A stretch of 22,709 bases of DNA from a virus. The notes beneath the pieces were generated by a model. The model did not search any database and had not been told where the DNA came from. It worked only from the letters and a program-made list of their open reading frames with translations. Made by a program: the position numbers and the translations under genes. Position 1 is the stretch's first letter. Every line of letters begins with the position of its first letter. This document shows, piece by piece, positions 6,904 to 16,455 of the stretch. The stretch spans positions 1-22,709 of IMG/VR virus record IMGVR_UViG_3300031600_000035; one strand, written 5' to 3'.

Positions 6904-9168
6904 ATGAAATACCTAAAAAGAAAAAATACATACTTAAGTGAAGCATTTGACATGTCAGGTGGATCATCAGGACCATTGGGCAATGACATAAATTGGGGAG
7001 ATTCATTAGTGGGTAGAATGTTCAATTCTATAGCTAGGAGATTTACAGTTAATTATAATGTTAATAGGATTGAGGCAATAGCTAAAGGCATAGATAGTGA
7101 ATTTGAAATATTGTTAGCATCTGGTGTTATAGAGGGAAGTAAGCAAGAAGATGAATTTAACTTTTTTAAAATATCATTTTTATTGGGTAAGCTAAAAGAA
7201 ATAATTGACAATGAAGAGTCTATAAGTAAAATAAAAGAAAATGTAGAGAACCTTTTAGATTATATATCTGAAATGGATGAATTTAAGAACGATAGAGCTA
7301 GTATTAAAAAAGAATTAGAAGAAAGTCTTCTTAATTTTGAAGAATATTTAAAAGATATTAAAAGTGATTCTACTAATGATGATGGGGATAAAGATGAAAC
7401 TGAAACTGAAACTGAAAGCGATGATTCAGAGGAAGAAACAGATTTAGATCATCAAGAGGTGGTTAAATTAATAGACATAATAACCGATATACTAGAGAGG
7501 GCAGAAGAACTTGAAGAAGAATATAAAAATGTTCCTAGAGTACCTAGCGTATCTAATAAAGTTAGTGATGAAGATGCAGCTATAGAAGGTATGTCAAGAG
7601 AACACAAACAGTACATTAAGCTAAGTAAGCAGATACAAGAACTAGTATCAGAAGAAAATGGCATTAAGCTAGATAAAAATTTTCTAACAAATCTAAAAAA
7701 ACTATATAGTGATGGCAAATCTAAAAAATACTGGATTGACTTAGGAAGAAAGCTTCAATTAGCATACAAAAAATTTAGCAATAAATTTAATGAAAGTGCT
7801 GATATAGATTCTAGTGAAAGTGAAAGGGTGTCTATAGCTAGTAAGATATCAAATTTTGCTAAAAAATTAATGGGCATACCAGAAACAGAACTAGATGGCG
7901 ACTTTGGTAGTTCTATTAAGAAGTTTAATAAGTTATTTAAGAGAATAGTTGATACAGGCATAGATTCTAAAAACGAGAGCAAAATAATTAAATATAATGC
8001 CTTTATGAAGGTATATGAAAAATCTACGAATGGGAAAGAAATTCAAAAATTCTTTTATAAAAACGTAGTATTAGATAATTGGATTGTTGACAAGAGTAAG
8101 GCTGATGATATTAAAGATATTGTTGAGAATTCTACAAAAGATATTAAAAAAATTGAAATAGATCCAATATTAAGCATAGTAAAGCTGTTTAACAAGGCTT
8201 TTAAGGTTTATACAACACAAACTATACCTTCTGGTAGAAGTGGTGGTAAAGTCTCTAATAATGTGTTTAGAAGGTATACTAATTTAGGATCTAATGCAGG
8301 AACTCCAGATAATCCTGGTGGTGGACCATTTATAATAAACAAAGTATTCAATAAATTTGAGGATAAGATACAGAATATTATTAGGGATAATAAATATAAA
8401 GCTTTATTTGATAAAGATACTGAAATAGAATTGGGTGATGGTAGAAGGGTTAAAGGTGGTGGTAAAATACTTCTTAGTTTTATACAGAAACTTCTAGATG
8501 GGGAGAAGCTTTATAAAGGAAATGCTCAAAGTGAATTTTTTAAAGAATACTTTGGAATAGATGTAATACCTAAGAAAATAGGATCTGACAACATAACAGT
8601 TGGTAAAGATAATGAAGACTCACAAGACAGTGATAAAACTACTGTTAAAGATAATACACAAGTTGATAAAGAAGTAATAGACACTTATTTTGAAGAGGTT
8701 AGTAAAATAACTGATACAGAAGGAACAATATATGGTATGTTGTTAGGAAAGCAATTAATGTTTTACCTTATTGTTATTAAAGTGGTGGATGAAGATGTGT
8801 ATGTTAAGTATTCAGAAACATTTTTAAACTTTTCTAAATACTTAGACCAAGACTATAATATTAAAGCTGGTAAGATAAAAAATGTTGAATTAAGACCTAA
8901 ACCAATGTTTTTTGGTAAGATGGATAGAGATTTATTTGATATAACTCCTGGTTCTGATATTAAAGTAGCAGCAGTTAATATTGATATGTTTAACACAAAT
9001 AATGAAAGAACTATAGCTAAAAACTTTAAAGACTTGAAAGATGTTAGGAATATATTTCAATTAGTTGATAATAATAAAGAACCCATCAAGTTCACTGACT
9101 TAGAGAAAACAGCATTTGGACCAATGGATTCTAAAAACTATAAAGATTTAAAAGAAAAATTTAAATGA
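6904..9168 (+). CDS. Large acidic virion-associated candidate with head-targeting-like leader, 754 aa
   Basis: The function is not known to me. The protein has 754 residues. It begins MKYLKRKNTYLSE-A, a short basic leader ending in Leu-Ser-Glu, which fits the T4 prohead protease rule (I/L-x-E). A Gly/Ser-rich turn follows (FDMSGGSSGPLGND, 15-28). Residues about 60-300 are charged and helical, with a very acidic run of Asp/Glu/Thr/Ser at about 153-184. Residues 300-450 are Lys-rich helices, a Gly-rich basic loop (about 440-475) comes next, and the last ~140 residues are more globular with β-strands (ELRPKPMFFG). The position between the terminase genes and the sheath, together with the leader shared with three other families, suggests a structural, core or internal head protein. 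The stop overlaps the start of the next gene by 4 nt (ATGA), so the two are translationally coupled. Confidence 0.75.
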   Translation: MKYLKRKNTYLSEAFDMSGGSSGPLGNDINWGDSLVGRMFNSIARRFTVNYNVNRIEAIAKGIDSEFEILLASGVIEGSKQEDEFNFFKISFLLGKLKEIIDNEESISKIKENVENLLDYISEMDEFKNDRASIKKELEESLLNFEEYLKDIKSDSTNDDGDKDETETETESDDSEEETDLDHQEVVKLIDIITDILERAEELEEEYKNVPRVPSVSNKVSDEDAAIEGMSREHKQYIKLSKQIQELVSEENGIKLDKNFLTNLKKLYSDGKSKKYWIDLGRKLQLAYKKFSNKFNESADIDSSESERVSIASKISNFAKKLMGIPETELDGDFGSSIKKFNKLFKRIVDTGIDSKNESKIIKYNAFMKVYEKSTNGKEIQKFFYKNVVLDNWIVDKSKADDIKDIVENSTKDIKKIEIDPILSIVKLFNKAFKVYTTQTIPSGRSGGKVSNNVFRRYTNLGSNAGTPDNPGGGPFIINKVFNKFEDKIQNIIRDNKYKALFDKDTEIELGDGRRVKGGGKILLSFIQKLLDGEKLYKGNAQSEFFKEYFGIDVIPKKIGSDNITVGKDNEDSQDSDKTTVKDNTQVDKEVIDTYFEEVSKITDTEGTIYGMLLGKQLMFYLIVIKVVDEDVYVKYSETFLNFSKYLDQDYNIKAGKIKNVELRPKPMFFGKMDRDLFDITPGSDIKVAAVNIDMFNTNNERTIAKNFKDLKDVRNIFQLVDNNKEPIKFTDLEKTAFGPMDSKNYKDLKEKFK

Positions 9169-9689
9169 AACATTTAAAAAAGTATAAACTATTCTTAGAA
9201 GATTTTGAAGTTGAGGATAGTGATAGTGAAGATGTTAAACTATCTAAAGAAAAATTAGACAGAGTAAAGACACAAATATCATATTATAACTCTAATAAAT
9301 CAAAAATAGATAAAATTTATCAAGATTTAGAAAATGGTAGTATTAAAGATGATTTAGATAAGGTAATTGGGACTGATAAAGATACAAATCCATTTCTAGT
9401 TAGCTACTCTAGTATAGCTAGTATAACTAGAAGTATTGAGAAGTTAAAAAAGAGAGAAACTGATAAATCGATAGAAAAAAATGAGCTAAAGGATAGACTA
9501 TCAGATGCTAGTGATGATATCTCAAAAGATATAAGTGATAGAATAAGCAAAGTCAATGATCAAATAATTAAAATTAAAAAAGATATTAATGATGCTAGTA
9601 AAAAATTACCTGTATTAGAGAAAAGTCACAAAGAGAAAATGGATAATATAGAACAAGATATTAAAGATTGGATATCTAAAATTAAATAG
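9165..9689 (+). CDS. Coiled-coil protein with head-targeting-like leader, 174 aa
   Basis: The family is unknown. The protein has 174 residues. The leader MKHLKKYKLFLE-D is close to that of the paralog array (MKHIKPYKIFE-S). The cleavage fit is weaker here, because the residue three before the cut would be Phe (F-L-E). An acidic patch follows (FEVEDSDSEDV), then almost continuous charged heptad-like helix from about 25 to 174, with one break near 70-85 (GTDKDTNPFLVSYSS). The high Lys/Asp/Glu content and lack of hydrophobic core fit a scaffold, core or DNA-associated protein. Its ATG overlaps the previous stop by 4 nt. The next gene, the sheath, has its own promoter-like motif. Confidence 0.7.
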   Translation: MKHLKKYKLFLEDFEVEDSDSEDVKLSKEKLDRVKTQISYYNSNKSKIDKIYQDLENGSIKDDLDKVIGTDKDTNPFLVSYSSIASITRSIEKLKKRETDKSIEKNELKDRLSDASDDISKDISDRISKVNDQIIKIKKDINDASKKLPVLEKSHKEKMDNIEQDIKDWISKIK

Positions 9690-9726
9690 CTATTATCCAA
9701 AATAGAAAAAATGTCATTTTTTAGTT

Positions 9727-9736
9727 TTTATATATA
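9727..9736 (+). promoter_or_regulatory. Candidate phage promoter TTTATATATA before the sheath gene
   Basis: This lies in the 75-nt gap before ATG 9765, 28 nt upstream of it, and belongs to the same motif class as the elements at 3568 and 6879. The gap also has a short A-run/T-run inverted repeat (AAAAAATG-T-CATTTTTT) that may be a weak hairpin. Confidence 0.35.
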
Positions 9737-9764
9737 TACTAAATAAAAAAATTAAATAGAAAAT

Positions 9765-12700
9765 ATGGCAAATATTCAAATTGGCAAGTACAAAAGACCA
9801 GGTATATTCATAGAAGAATTTGATCAGTCAGTAAATTCATCACCAACAGTAGATGGGATAACTAACCTCGTTATAGGTACTTCTAAAAAAGGACCAGTTA
9901 ACACACCAGTAAGATTGACAAATATAAATGATTTAGAATCAGTTTTTGGACAAATAGACAGAGGTATGGAAAGAAAAGGATCATTCTTTCATAGAACGAT
10001 TTCTAAGATGTTAGAAACTTCACCAGTTTTTGCATTGAATTTACTCTCAACTAATGACGAATTAGACACAATTAAATTTAAAACATTGTCAGCTTCTGCT
10101 GGTACAAATAATGATGTTTTGAAAGAAGGACCTTATAGAAGAGTTTTCGACACAACAGGCTTTTGGAGAAGGGATACTGAATCTTTCTTAAACTTAACAG
10201 ATGATAATCAAAGAGCATTTAGCTTAACAAACCTATCTGATAAGACAGTAACTGCATTCGTTTTTAAATCAAGACTAAGTGGATTTGATAGAACTTTGTT
10301 AGAATGGTACGGGTCAGAAGATAGAATACCACCATATGTATCTAGTAAAGACTACGCAGCAGACTACCTAGTAGATGTTGTTTTAGTAAGTGGGGATTGG
10401 TCAGATTATCAATCACTAGCGGTTGATAACAGATGGAGTAGCTACTTCAATAATAATGGTCTTATAAAAGAAAGAGTAAGAGATTTTGCTAATGATAGAA
10501 ATATAAATCTTCTAGAATACTATGAAGGTCTTTCACTTATTCCTTTTTTCAGAGATACAAATGGAAATAACATATTTATAGAAACTATTATAAACAGAGA
10601 TACTGATAGAACTGGCTTATTCTGTGCATTTAATAATGATGCAGTAGAGGTTGATTCTTATAATGGTTTAATTGACTTGTTAGGAAATACTACAACTGAT
10701 GAAGATGTAGAATCAATTGACTTTTTGTCTTATAATGAAACTTTAAAAGAGGAAATTGAATTTATTCAAACTCCTTTAGACTTGCCTGGTAATGTAACTG
10801 CTATAATGGGTGGTGTAACAAATTACACAGGTCAAGCATCACATGCGTTTACAGATACTGATGTTTCACCTGCTCCATTAGTAGAGGGCAATATTGAAAA
10901 CGGTAATAATAGAACAGCATATTTTGCAGAGGGATCAACTTTTGGATTAACAAGAACTGATTTCGCTATAACTGCTAGCAATATAGAATTAACATATGAA
11001 GCTATTGAAGGTGCATTTGTAGTTATTGGGGATAGAAAAATAGATATCACTGATGGTTCTTATACATTAATCTTAGATGCTTCACAATACCCAGAGGCTA
11101 CTAGTGGTCCAGTATCATATAGTTCGGTAGCAACTGTTAATACAAAGGGTGAAATAGCATTAAAGAATAGTGATGATGAAAATAATATGCCTGTAACAAT
11201 TACTGAATTAGCATTAGGTAAAATTGAAATAGTTATAGATAGTACAGAATTTACGGAGTCATCAAATATACAAGACATAACAGTCGATGTAGCTGGCTTT
11301 GTAGACTTGGTGATTGGTGTTGATTATAGCGTAAGTTATACAGAGAATGGTAAATTTGAAATTGAATTTTTAGATACTGCAACAACTGTATCTCTTTCTA
11401 ATTACCAACAATCTAGAAGATTTAAGATGTTTAACAGATTGGTTAGTGTAATTGATAATGTTAACAAAGATAAAGTCCTTATGAGCTTAGGCTCTACTGG
11501 TTTTAATGTTAGCTTAGGAAATGTAACAATAGAAGATATAATTACTGCTACTAGCCAGAATAAGAAATTTACATTGAAGACACCATTAACAGAAGTTGAA
11601 TTAGTGGATGTTCTTGCTGGATACTTAGTATTCTATACAGTAGATAATGAATTTATATTAGGATCAGAAGGTGCTAAAACTAAAGGAGAGGTAGCATCAA
11701 ACGAAGAAGGTGTAATTGGTAAATATTCTGATTTCTACGATGCATTTAATGACGGAGTTATAAACACAAGAGATTCATTTGACCAAGTTGGTGTTGAGAA
11801 TGGTGTATTTATGAAAATGTACTTAGAGGCTAATGGCGATATGATTTTCGAATCAACTGGTAAAGATATGTTAGCGACTGGGGCAATTGACGGTGATAAC
11901 TTAACTAAATCTATTACAGTTAAATCAAAACTTGGTAATTTAAAACAAACTCTAGAATTAGAGGATGATGTTAATTACATTGAGACACCTAATAAGGTAT
12001 TAATAGATGGGTCTAGATATACTGAGGTTAGAATAGGCGATTTCTTGAAATCTACAAAAACTCCTAGAGAATTAACTAGGATTATTTCTAAAAGAAGATA
12101 TAATACTACTACTAATTTAGTTGAACTTACTTGTGATTCTGAAATATTAAAAGAAGATTTTAATGGTGATAGACAAACAACAAGATTTGTATCAGTAGAT
12201 AATTATGCTAATACATATAAAGGTTTAGTTTTTGAAGGATTTAAAGTAAAGGAGTCTTCATTACCAGATGGTACAGAAGAAACTCAAAATAGAATACTAA
12301 ACTTAGTAGCTAAAGGAACTCCCTTATTTAAAGCAGTAACTAATAAAGAAGCTATTGACTTTAGATATTTAATTGACTCTTTTGGACTTGGATTAGTAGA
12401 AAATTCTAAATCTCAATTGGTAGATATTTGTGGAGATAGATTAGATGCATTTGGATTTATAAACATGCCTTCTTTAAGACAGTTTAAAAAATCGCCAAAC
12501 TTTACAGATTTGGAAGGTGTATTAAGTGTTGAGTTCTTAGCAGATGGTGGTAATAAAGAAAGTCTAAATCCAGTTGGATATTCATTCCCACAAGGATTAG
12601 GTGATACATCGGTTGGGTATTTCACACCTTATGTTACTGTAAATGATAATGGTCGTCCATTAGAGATGCCACCAGCATCTTATGTGGCTACAACTTATAT

Positions 12701-13256
12701 GAGAAAGCATATTTCTAATATAACATCTATTACACCTTGGACAATAGCGGCTGGTGTTACAAATGGTAGAATAACAAATATCACAGGTCTAGAAATGGAC
12801 TTTACTAAAGAAGATATTGAGTTCTTAAATCAAGCACAAATTAACCCTATTGTTTTCAAAAGAAATAGAGGATATATAATTGAGACAGAGAACACTGCAC
12901 AAACATTGTTTAATTCTGCACTATCTTTTATACATGTTAGAGAGGTTCTTATAGAACTTGAAAGAGAATTATCTAATATGTTATTGGATTACCAATGGAA
13001 GTATAATACTCCTGATGTTAGAGCAGAAATTAAACTAAGAGCAGATGTTATATGTGAGACTTATGTGAGTAAGAATGGTTTATTTAACTTCTTTAATAAG
13101 ATGGATGATGAAAATAACACACCAGAGATAATAGATAACCAAATTGGGGTACTTGACACGTTTGTTGAACCGATACGCGGTATGGGAATCATTGTTAATA
13201 ACATCACTATCCTTAGAACTGGTGCTATATCAGCAGGTGGATTTATAAATAGATAG
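9765..13256 (+). CDS. Contractile tail sheath protein (T4 gp18-like), oversized
   Basis: This gene encodes 1163 residues. The N-terminus (KYKRPGIFIEEFDQS... LVIGTSKKGPVNTPVRLTN...FG) is the typical start of phage sheath proteins. The C-terminal domain from about 860 is also typical: YMRKHI, ITPWTIAAG (about 975-995), then the QAQINPIVFKRNRGYIIET region and a final helix-strand segment ending SAGGFINR. Sheath subunits stack around the tail tube and contract to drive it into the host. T4 gp18 has about 659 residues; the extra length here lies mainly in a β-rich, Thr/Ser/Asp-rich insertion of roughly residues 340-860, perhaps several immunoglobulin-like domains displayed on the tail surface. The gene has its own upstream promoter motif and a strong terminator. 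No tail-tube gene follows; a homing endonuclease gene is found instead. Confidence 0.93.
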   Translation: MANIQIGKYKRPGIFIEEFDQSVNSSPTVDGITNLVIGTSKKGPVNTPVRLTNINDLESVFGQIDRGMERKGSFFHRTISKMLETSPVFALNLLSTNDELDTIKFKTLSASAGTNNDVLKEGPYRRVFDTTGFWRRDTESFLNLTDDNQRAFSLTNLSDKTVTAFVFKSRLSGFDRTLLEWYGSEDRIPPYVSSKDYAADYLVDVVLVSGDWSDYQSLAVDNRWSSYFNNNGLIKERVRDFANDRNINLLEYYEGLSLIPFFRDTNGNNIFIETIINRDTDRTGLFCAFNNDAVEVDSYNGLIDLLGNTTTDEDVESIDFLSYNETLKEEIEFIQTPLDLPGNVTAIMGGVTNYTGQASHAFTDTDVSPAPLVEGNIENGNNRTAYFAEGSTFGLTRTDFAITASNIELTYEAIEGAFVVIGDRKIDITDGSYTLILDASQYPEATSGPVSYSSVATVNTKGEIALKNSDDENNMPVTITELALGKIEIVIDSTEFTESSNIQDITVDVAGFVDLVIGVDYSVSYTENGKFEIEFLDTATTVSLSNYQQSRRFKMFNRLVSVIDNVNKDKVLMSLGSTGFNVSLGNVTIEDIITATSQNKKFTLKTPLTEVELVDVLAGYLVFYTVDNEFILGSEGAKTKGEVASNEEGVIGKYSDFYDAFNDGVINTRDSFDQVGVENGVFMKMYLEANGDMIFESTGKDMLATGAIDGDNLTKSITVKSKLGNLKQTLELEDDVNYIETPNKVLIDGSRYTEVRIGDFLKSTKTPRELTRIISKRRYNTTTNLVELTCDSEILKEDFNGDRQTTRFVSVDNYANTYKGLVFEGFKVKESSLPDGTEETQNRILNLVAKGTPLFKAVTNKEAIDFRYLIDSFGLGLVENSKSQLVDICGDRLDAFGFINMPSLRQFKKSPNFTDLEGVLSVEFLADGGNKESLNPVGYSFPQGLGDTSVGYFTPYVTVNDNGRPLEMPPASYVATTYMRKHISNITSITPWTIAAGVTNGRITNITGLEMDFTKEDIEFLNQAQINPIVFKRNRGYIIETENTAQTLFNSALSFIHVREVLIELERELSNMLLDYQWKYNTPDVRAEIKLRADVICETYVSKNGLFNFFNKMDDENNTPEIIDNQIGVLDTFVEPIRGMGIIVNNITILRTGAISAGGFINR

Positions 13257-13278
13257 TAAATATATAATAAATAATTAC

Positions 13279-13310
13279 AAACCTCCATTTTAATTTAATG
13301 GGGGTTTTTT
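13279..13310 (+). terminator. Rho-independent terminator after the sheath gene
   Basis: The stem AAACCTCCATT (13279-13289) pairs with AATGGGGGTTT (13297-13307), with one G-T pair, around a 7-nt loop and followed by further T residues. It is 23 nt past the sheath stop. Confidence 0.85.
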
Positions 13311-13342
13311 AATTAAACAAACTATTTAAAAAGCATATAACA

Positions 13343-13349
13343 TATAAAT
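13343..13349 (+). promoter_or_regulatory. Candidate late-type promoter TATAAAT before endonuclease
   Basis: The sequence CATATAAATC lies 12 nt before ATG 13362 and resembles the T4 late −10 box TATAAATA. It follows directly after the sheath terminator, so the endonuclease would need its own start of transcription. Confidence 0.3.
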
Positions 13350-13361
13350 CAAAACCATCTT

Positions 13362-15062
13362 ATGATAAGCAAAGATTTCTTATATAATTATAAATTTGAT
13401 AATAAGTCTGGTAAAATGTCTATGGAAAAGTATGTTTCAAAGAACTTTTTTGATGATTATACATACATAGTCAAATATTGTGAAGATAATAATATAAATC
13501 ATCTATGTTTTAAAGAAAAGGTATATCATGTTATAAATGATATAAAGACAGATGTCATTTGTGTCAATGAGTTGTGTGATAATCTAGTAAAATTTAAAAA
13601 CTCATCTATGGGGTACTATGATTACTGTTCTAACAAATGTATAGGTAGTGATGATAAAATAAAAAAGAAAAAAGAAAACACCAATTTAAAAAAATTTGGA
13701 CATAAACACGCAGCACATAGTGAGCATGCTAAGGCAATAACTTCAAAAAAATATGAAAACCGAACAAATTCTTATAAAAAAAGTATCTTAAATAAGAGGA
13801 TAAAAACACTAAATGATAGGTATGGTGTTAATAATGTAGCAAGTATAGATGGTCTTTTAGAAAGAAGAGTCGAGTCTTTTAAGAAAAATATAGATGCATA
13901 CAAAGCATCATATAAAAAAACATCCCTTGATAGATATGGTGTAGACCATCCTTGGAAAAATGAAAAAATACACAAAAAAAGCATTCTCAATTCAAAAATC
14001 ACTAAAAATGAAAACTTGTATAAAAAAGTACTAGATAAAATACACACATATGATAACATACACTTTATTAGTATAGATTATCACACTAGAGTAATAAGCC
14101 TACATTGCGATGTGTGTAATGAAGAGTTTAATATACATAGAGAATATTTGCATAACAGACAAAGTGTGGATAATGTAATATGTACAAAATGCAATCCAGT
14201 CAGTAGTAATATATCTGGTCTAGAGAAGGATTTAAAAATATATATAGAGAGCATATATGACGATTTAATAATTGAAAATGATAGAAAAGTTTTAGGTGGC
14301 AAGGAACTAGATATATATTTACCAAATTCTAACATAGCATTTGAGTTTAATGGACTATATTGGCACAGTGAGATTAATAAAGCTAAGAAATACCATTATG
14401 ATAAGACAAATATGTGCTTGAGTAAAGGTGTGTACCTTATGCATATATGGGAAGATGACTGGATATTGAGGAAAGATATAATAAAATCTATCATATCATA
14501 TAAGCTCAAGAAAACAATAGGTTCTATATATGCTAGGAAGTGTCTAATTAAAACAGTCAACATAGAAGATAGTAGAATATTTATGGATAATAATCATATA
14601 CAGGGATATTCTAATTCTAATATAAAATTAGGTCTATATCACAAAGATACCTTAGTATCACTTATGTGTTTCTCTAGACCAAGGGGTGGATCTGATAATG
14701 AATATGAATTAATTAGGTTTTGTAATCTATTAAAAACAAATGTTGTTGGTGGTGCTAGTAAACTATTCAATTATTTATTAAAACAGTATAGTGTTAGCAG
14801 TGTTATCTCATTTTCAGACACCTCTATGTTCGATGGCTCATTATATGAAAAATTGGGATTTGAACATACTAAAAATGTACCAATCGATTACAAATGGATT
14901 ATTGGAAATAGAAGGTGTCATAAATCTAAGTATAGAAAATCACAGCTTATAAAAATGGGTTATGATATAGATAAATCTGAAAAGGAAATAATGTATGAAG
15001 ATGTTATAAGTTATAGAATATGGGACTGTGGGAAGGTCAAGTGGATTTATAAAACGCTATAG
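13362..15062 (+). CDS. Hef-like free-standing homing endonuclease
   Basis: This gene encodes 566 residues. Cysteine pairs at 67/72 and 89/93 form an N-terminal zinc site. Three related DNA-binding repeats of the form 'L-x-x-(K/R)-(F/Y)-G-x-x-(H/N)' lie at about 109-130, 150-172 and 189-206. A second zinc site has C249-x2-C252 and C274-x2-C277. A Vsr/PD-(D/E)XK-like nuclease domain follows: SGLEKDL (285-291), GGKELDIYL with E315 and D317, FEFNGLYWHSE with E328, H335 and E337, then HIWEDDW (361-367). The C-terminal part (about 395-515) looks like a GNAT-type fold (LGLYHKDTLVSLMCFSR, VVGGASKLFNYLL, YEKLGFEHTKN). Hef-like enzymes of this type sit between phage structural genes and spread by cutting genomes that lack them. 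It separates the sheath gene from the paralog array. Confidence 0.85.
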   Translation: MISKDFLYNYKFDNKSGKMSMEKYVSKNFFDDYTYIVKYCEDNNINHLCFKEKVYHVINDIKTDVICVNELCDNLVKFKNSSMGYYDYCSNKCIGSDDKIKKKKENTNLKKFGHKHAAHSEHAKAITSKKYENRTNSYKKSILNKRIKTLNDRYGVNNVASIDGLLERRVESFKKNIDAYKASYKKTSLDRYGVDHPWKNEKIHKKSILNSKITKNENLYKKVLDKIHTYDNIHFISIDYHTRVISLHCDVCNEEFNIHREYLHNRQSVDNVICTKCNPVSSNISGLEKDLKIYIESIYDDLIIENDRKVLGGKELDIYLPNSNIAFEFNGLYWHSEINKAKKYHYDKTNMCLSKGVYLMHIWEDDWILRKDIIKSIISYKLKKTIGSIYARKCLIKTVNIEDSRIFMDNNHIQGYSNSNIKLGLYHKDTLVSLMCFSRPRGGSDNEYELIRFCNLLKTNVVGGASKLFNYLLKQYSVSSVISFSDTSMFDGSLYEKLGFEHTKNVPIDYKWIIGNRRCHKSKYRKSQLIKMGYDIDKSEKEIMYEDVISYRIWDCGKVKWIYKTL

Positions 15063-15087
15063 ATATATTCCTAACCAAACTCAACTT

Positions 15088-15106
15088 ACCTATTTAATAT
15101 ATAGGT
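15088..15106 (+). promoter_or_regulatory. Promoter motif within a small hairpin at the head of the array
   Basis: TTAATATATA (15094-15103) lies 4 nt before ATG 15108. ACCTAT (15088-15093) and ATAGGT (15101-15106) are perfect inverted repeats around it. It is the only promoter-like motif found between the endonuclease and the first six array genes, so it probably drives all of them. Confidence 0.45.
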
Positions 15107-15107
15107 T

Positions 15108-15713
15108 ATGAAACATATAAAACCTTATAAAATATTTGAAAGCAACAGCCCTAACTTCCCAACTACAAGAGAGGAAGTTATAGAAGTGTGTGAAAATTAT
15201 AAAATAATAGATTACACTATTAATGATGATTTAAGTATTGATGTTGATGGTGGTGTTTATTTAGGGGAGAAAGACTTAAAACACTTACCACTTAAATTTA
15301 ATTATGTGAGTGGGATTTTCGTTTGCCGTATTAATAAACTAAAATCCTTGGAAGGTTGTCCTAAAACAGTAAATGGTAGTTTTTTTTGTAGTGATAATAA
15401 ACTAAAATCCTTGGAAGGTTGTCCTAAAACAGTAGGTGATGGCTTTTATTGTTCTAACAATGAATTAAGAGATTTAGAATACTTCCCAGAAGTAGATGGT
15501 ATTATATCTATGAGAGAAAATCCAGTATATCTCTTAGTATACACCTTTATTCAGAATGCTGATAGTTTCCTAATAGAAGATTTTAACGACTATGAAATAG
15601 TTAGAAACAGAGATACTGTTATGTTAGATAGGCTTCAAACCTTTATTAGAGATAACGATTTAAAAATGCCTAATTTGGATAATATTAAAGAATACTATAA
15701 AATAATAGAATAA
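15108..15713 (+). CDS. Array paralog 1: leader plus 2 leucine-rich-like repeats
   Basis: This gene encodes 201 residues and is the shortest complete member. The plan shared by all members is: leader MKHIKPYKIFE-S (1-12), then NFPTTREEVIEVC and YTINDDLSIDV (17-47), an entry repeat (HLPLKFNYVSG), core 21-residue repeats of the form N-x-L-x-(S/T)-L-E-G-(C/S)-P-x-T-V-x-G-x-F-x-C, an exit repeat (LEYFPEV), and a C-terminal helical region (DYEIVRNRDTVMLDRLQ ... YKIIE). Here there are two core repeats. The solenoid is likely to form a small β-rich binding surface. The leader ends in Ile-Phe-Glu, which fits a T4-type prohead cleavage site. The start follows a promoter-like motif, and paralog 2 begins 2 nt after the stop. 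The biochemical role is unknown. Confidence 0.85.
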   Translation: MKHIKPYKIFESNSPNFPTTREEVIEVCENYKIIDYTINDDLSIDVDGGVYLGEKDLKHLPLKFNYVSGIFVCRINKLKSLEGCPKTVNGSFFCSDNKLKSLEGCPKTVGDGFYCSNNELRDLEYFPEVDGIISMRENPVYLLVYTFIQNADSFLIEDFNDYEIVRNRDTVMLDRLQTFIRDNDLKMPNLDNIKEYYKIIE

Positions 15714-15715
15714 AT

Positions 15716-16453
15716 ATGAAACATATAAAACCTTATAAAATATTCGAGAGTACAAGTCTTAACTTCCCAACTACAAGAGAGGAAGTTATAGAAGTGTGTA
15801 AAAAATATGATATAGAAAACTACACTATTAATGATGATTTAAGCATTGATGTTGCTGGTGGTGTTAATTTAGCTTATAAAAATTTAGAACACCTACCACT
15901 AAAATTTAATTATGTGAGTGGGAATTTCCTTTGCCGTATTAATAAACTAAAATCCTTGGAAGGTTGTCCTAGAACAGTAAATGGTAGTTTCTTTTGTAAT
16001 GATAATGAATTAAAGACATTAGAAGGTAGCCCACAAACAATAGATGGTGATTTTCATTGCTTTAATAATGAATTAAAGACATTAGAAGGTAGCCCACAAA
16101 CAATAGGTGGTAATTTTCTTTGTTTTGTAAATAAATTAAAATCTTTTGAAGGTTCTCCACAAACAGTAGGTGGTAGTTTTTATTGTGCTGATAATGAATT
16201 AAGAGATTTAGAATACTTCCCAGAAGTAGATGGTAGTACAAATATGAGAGAAAATCCAGTAAATCTATTATTATATACCTTTATCTATTTACCAGAAGCT
16301 AATAATTTCCTCATAGAATATTTCAATGACTATGAGATAATTAGGAACAGAGATACTGTTATGTTAGATAGATTACAAACATTCATAAGGGATAATAATT
16401 TAAAGATGCCTGACTTAGATGAAATAAAAAAACACTATAAAATAATAGAATAA
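15716..16453 (+). CDS. Array paralog 2: leader plus 4 repeats
   Basis: This gene encodes 245 residues with four core repeats. The two middle ones (LKTLEGSPQT, IDGDFHCFNN / IGGNFLCFVN) are almost the same at DNA level, a sign of recent copying. Near the C-terminus it has a 2-residue insertion (IYLPEANNF) and LIEYF where the other members have (L/M)IEDF. The leader is identical to paralog 1. ATG 15716 lies 2 nt after the previous stop. There is no ribosome-binding sequence beyond the AT-rich end of the previous gene, so translation is probably coupled. Confidence 0.85.
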   Translation: MKHIKPYKIFESTSLNFPTTREEVIEVCKKYDIENYTINDDLSIDVAGGVNLAYKNLEHLPLKFNYVSGNFLCRINKLKSLEGCPRTVNGSFFCNDNELKTLEGSPQTIDGDFHCFNNELKTLEGSPQTIGGNFLCFVNKLKSFEGSPQTVGGSFYCADNELRDLEYFPEVDGSTNMRENPVNLLLYTFIYLPEANNFLIEYFNDYEIIRNRDTVMLDRLQTFIRDNNLKMPDLDEIKKHYKIIE

Positions 16454-16455
16454 AT

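Noticed and set aside
6806-7006. Longer start (7006) for the 121-residue minus-strand gene
   Set aside because: It would overlap the 754-residue gene and run across a promoter-like region; the added sequence is hydrophobic and low in complexity.
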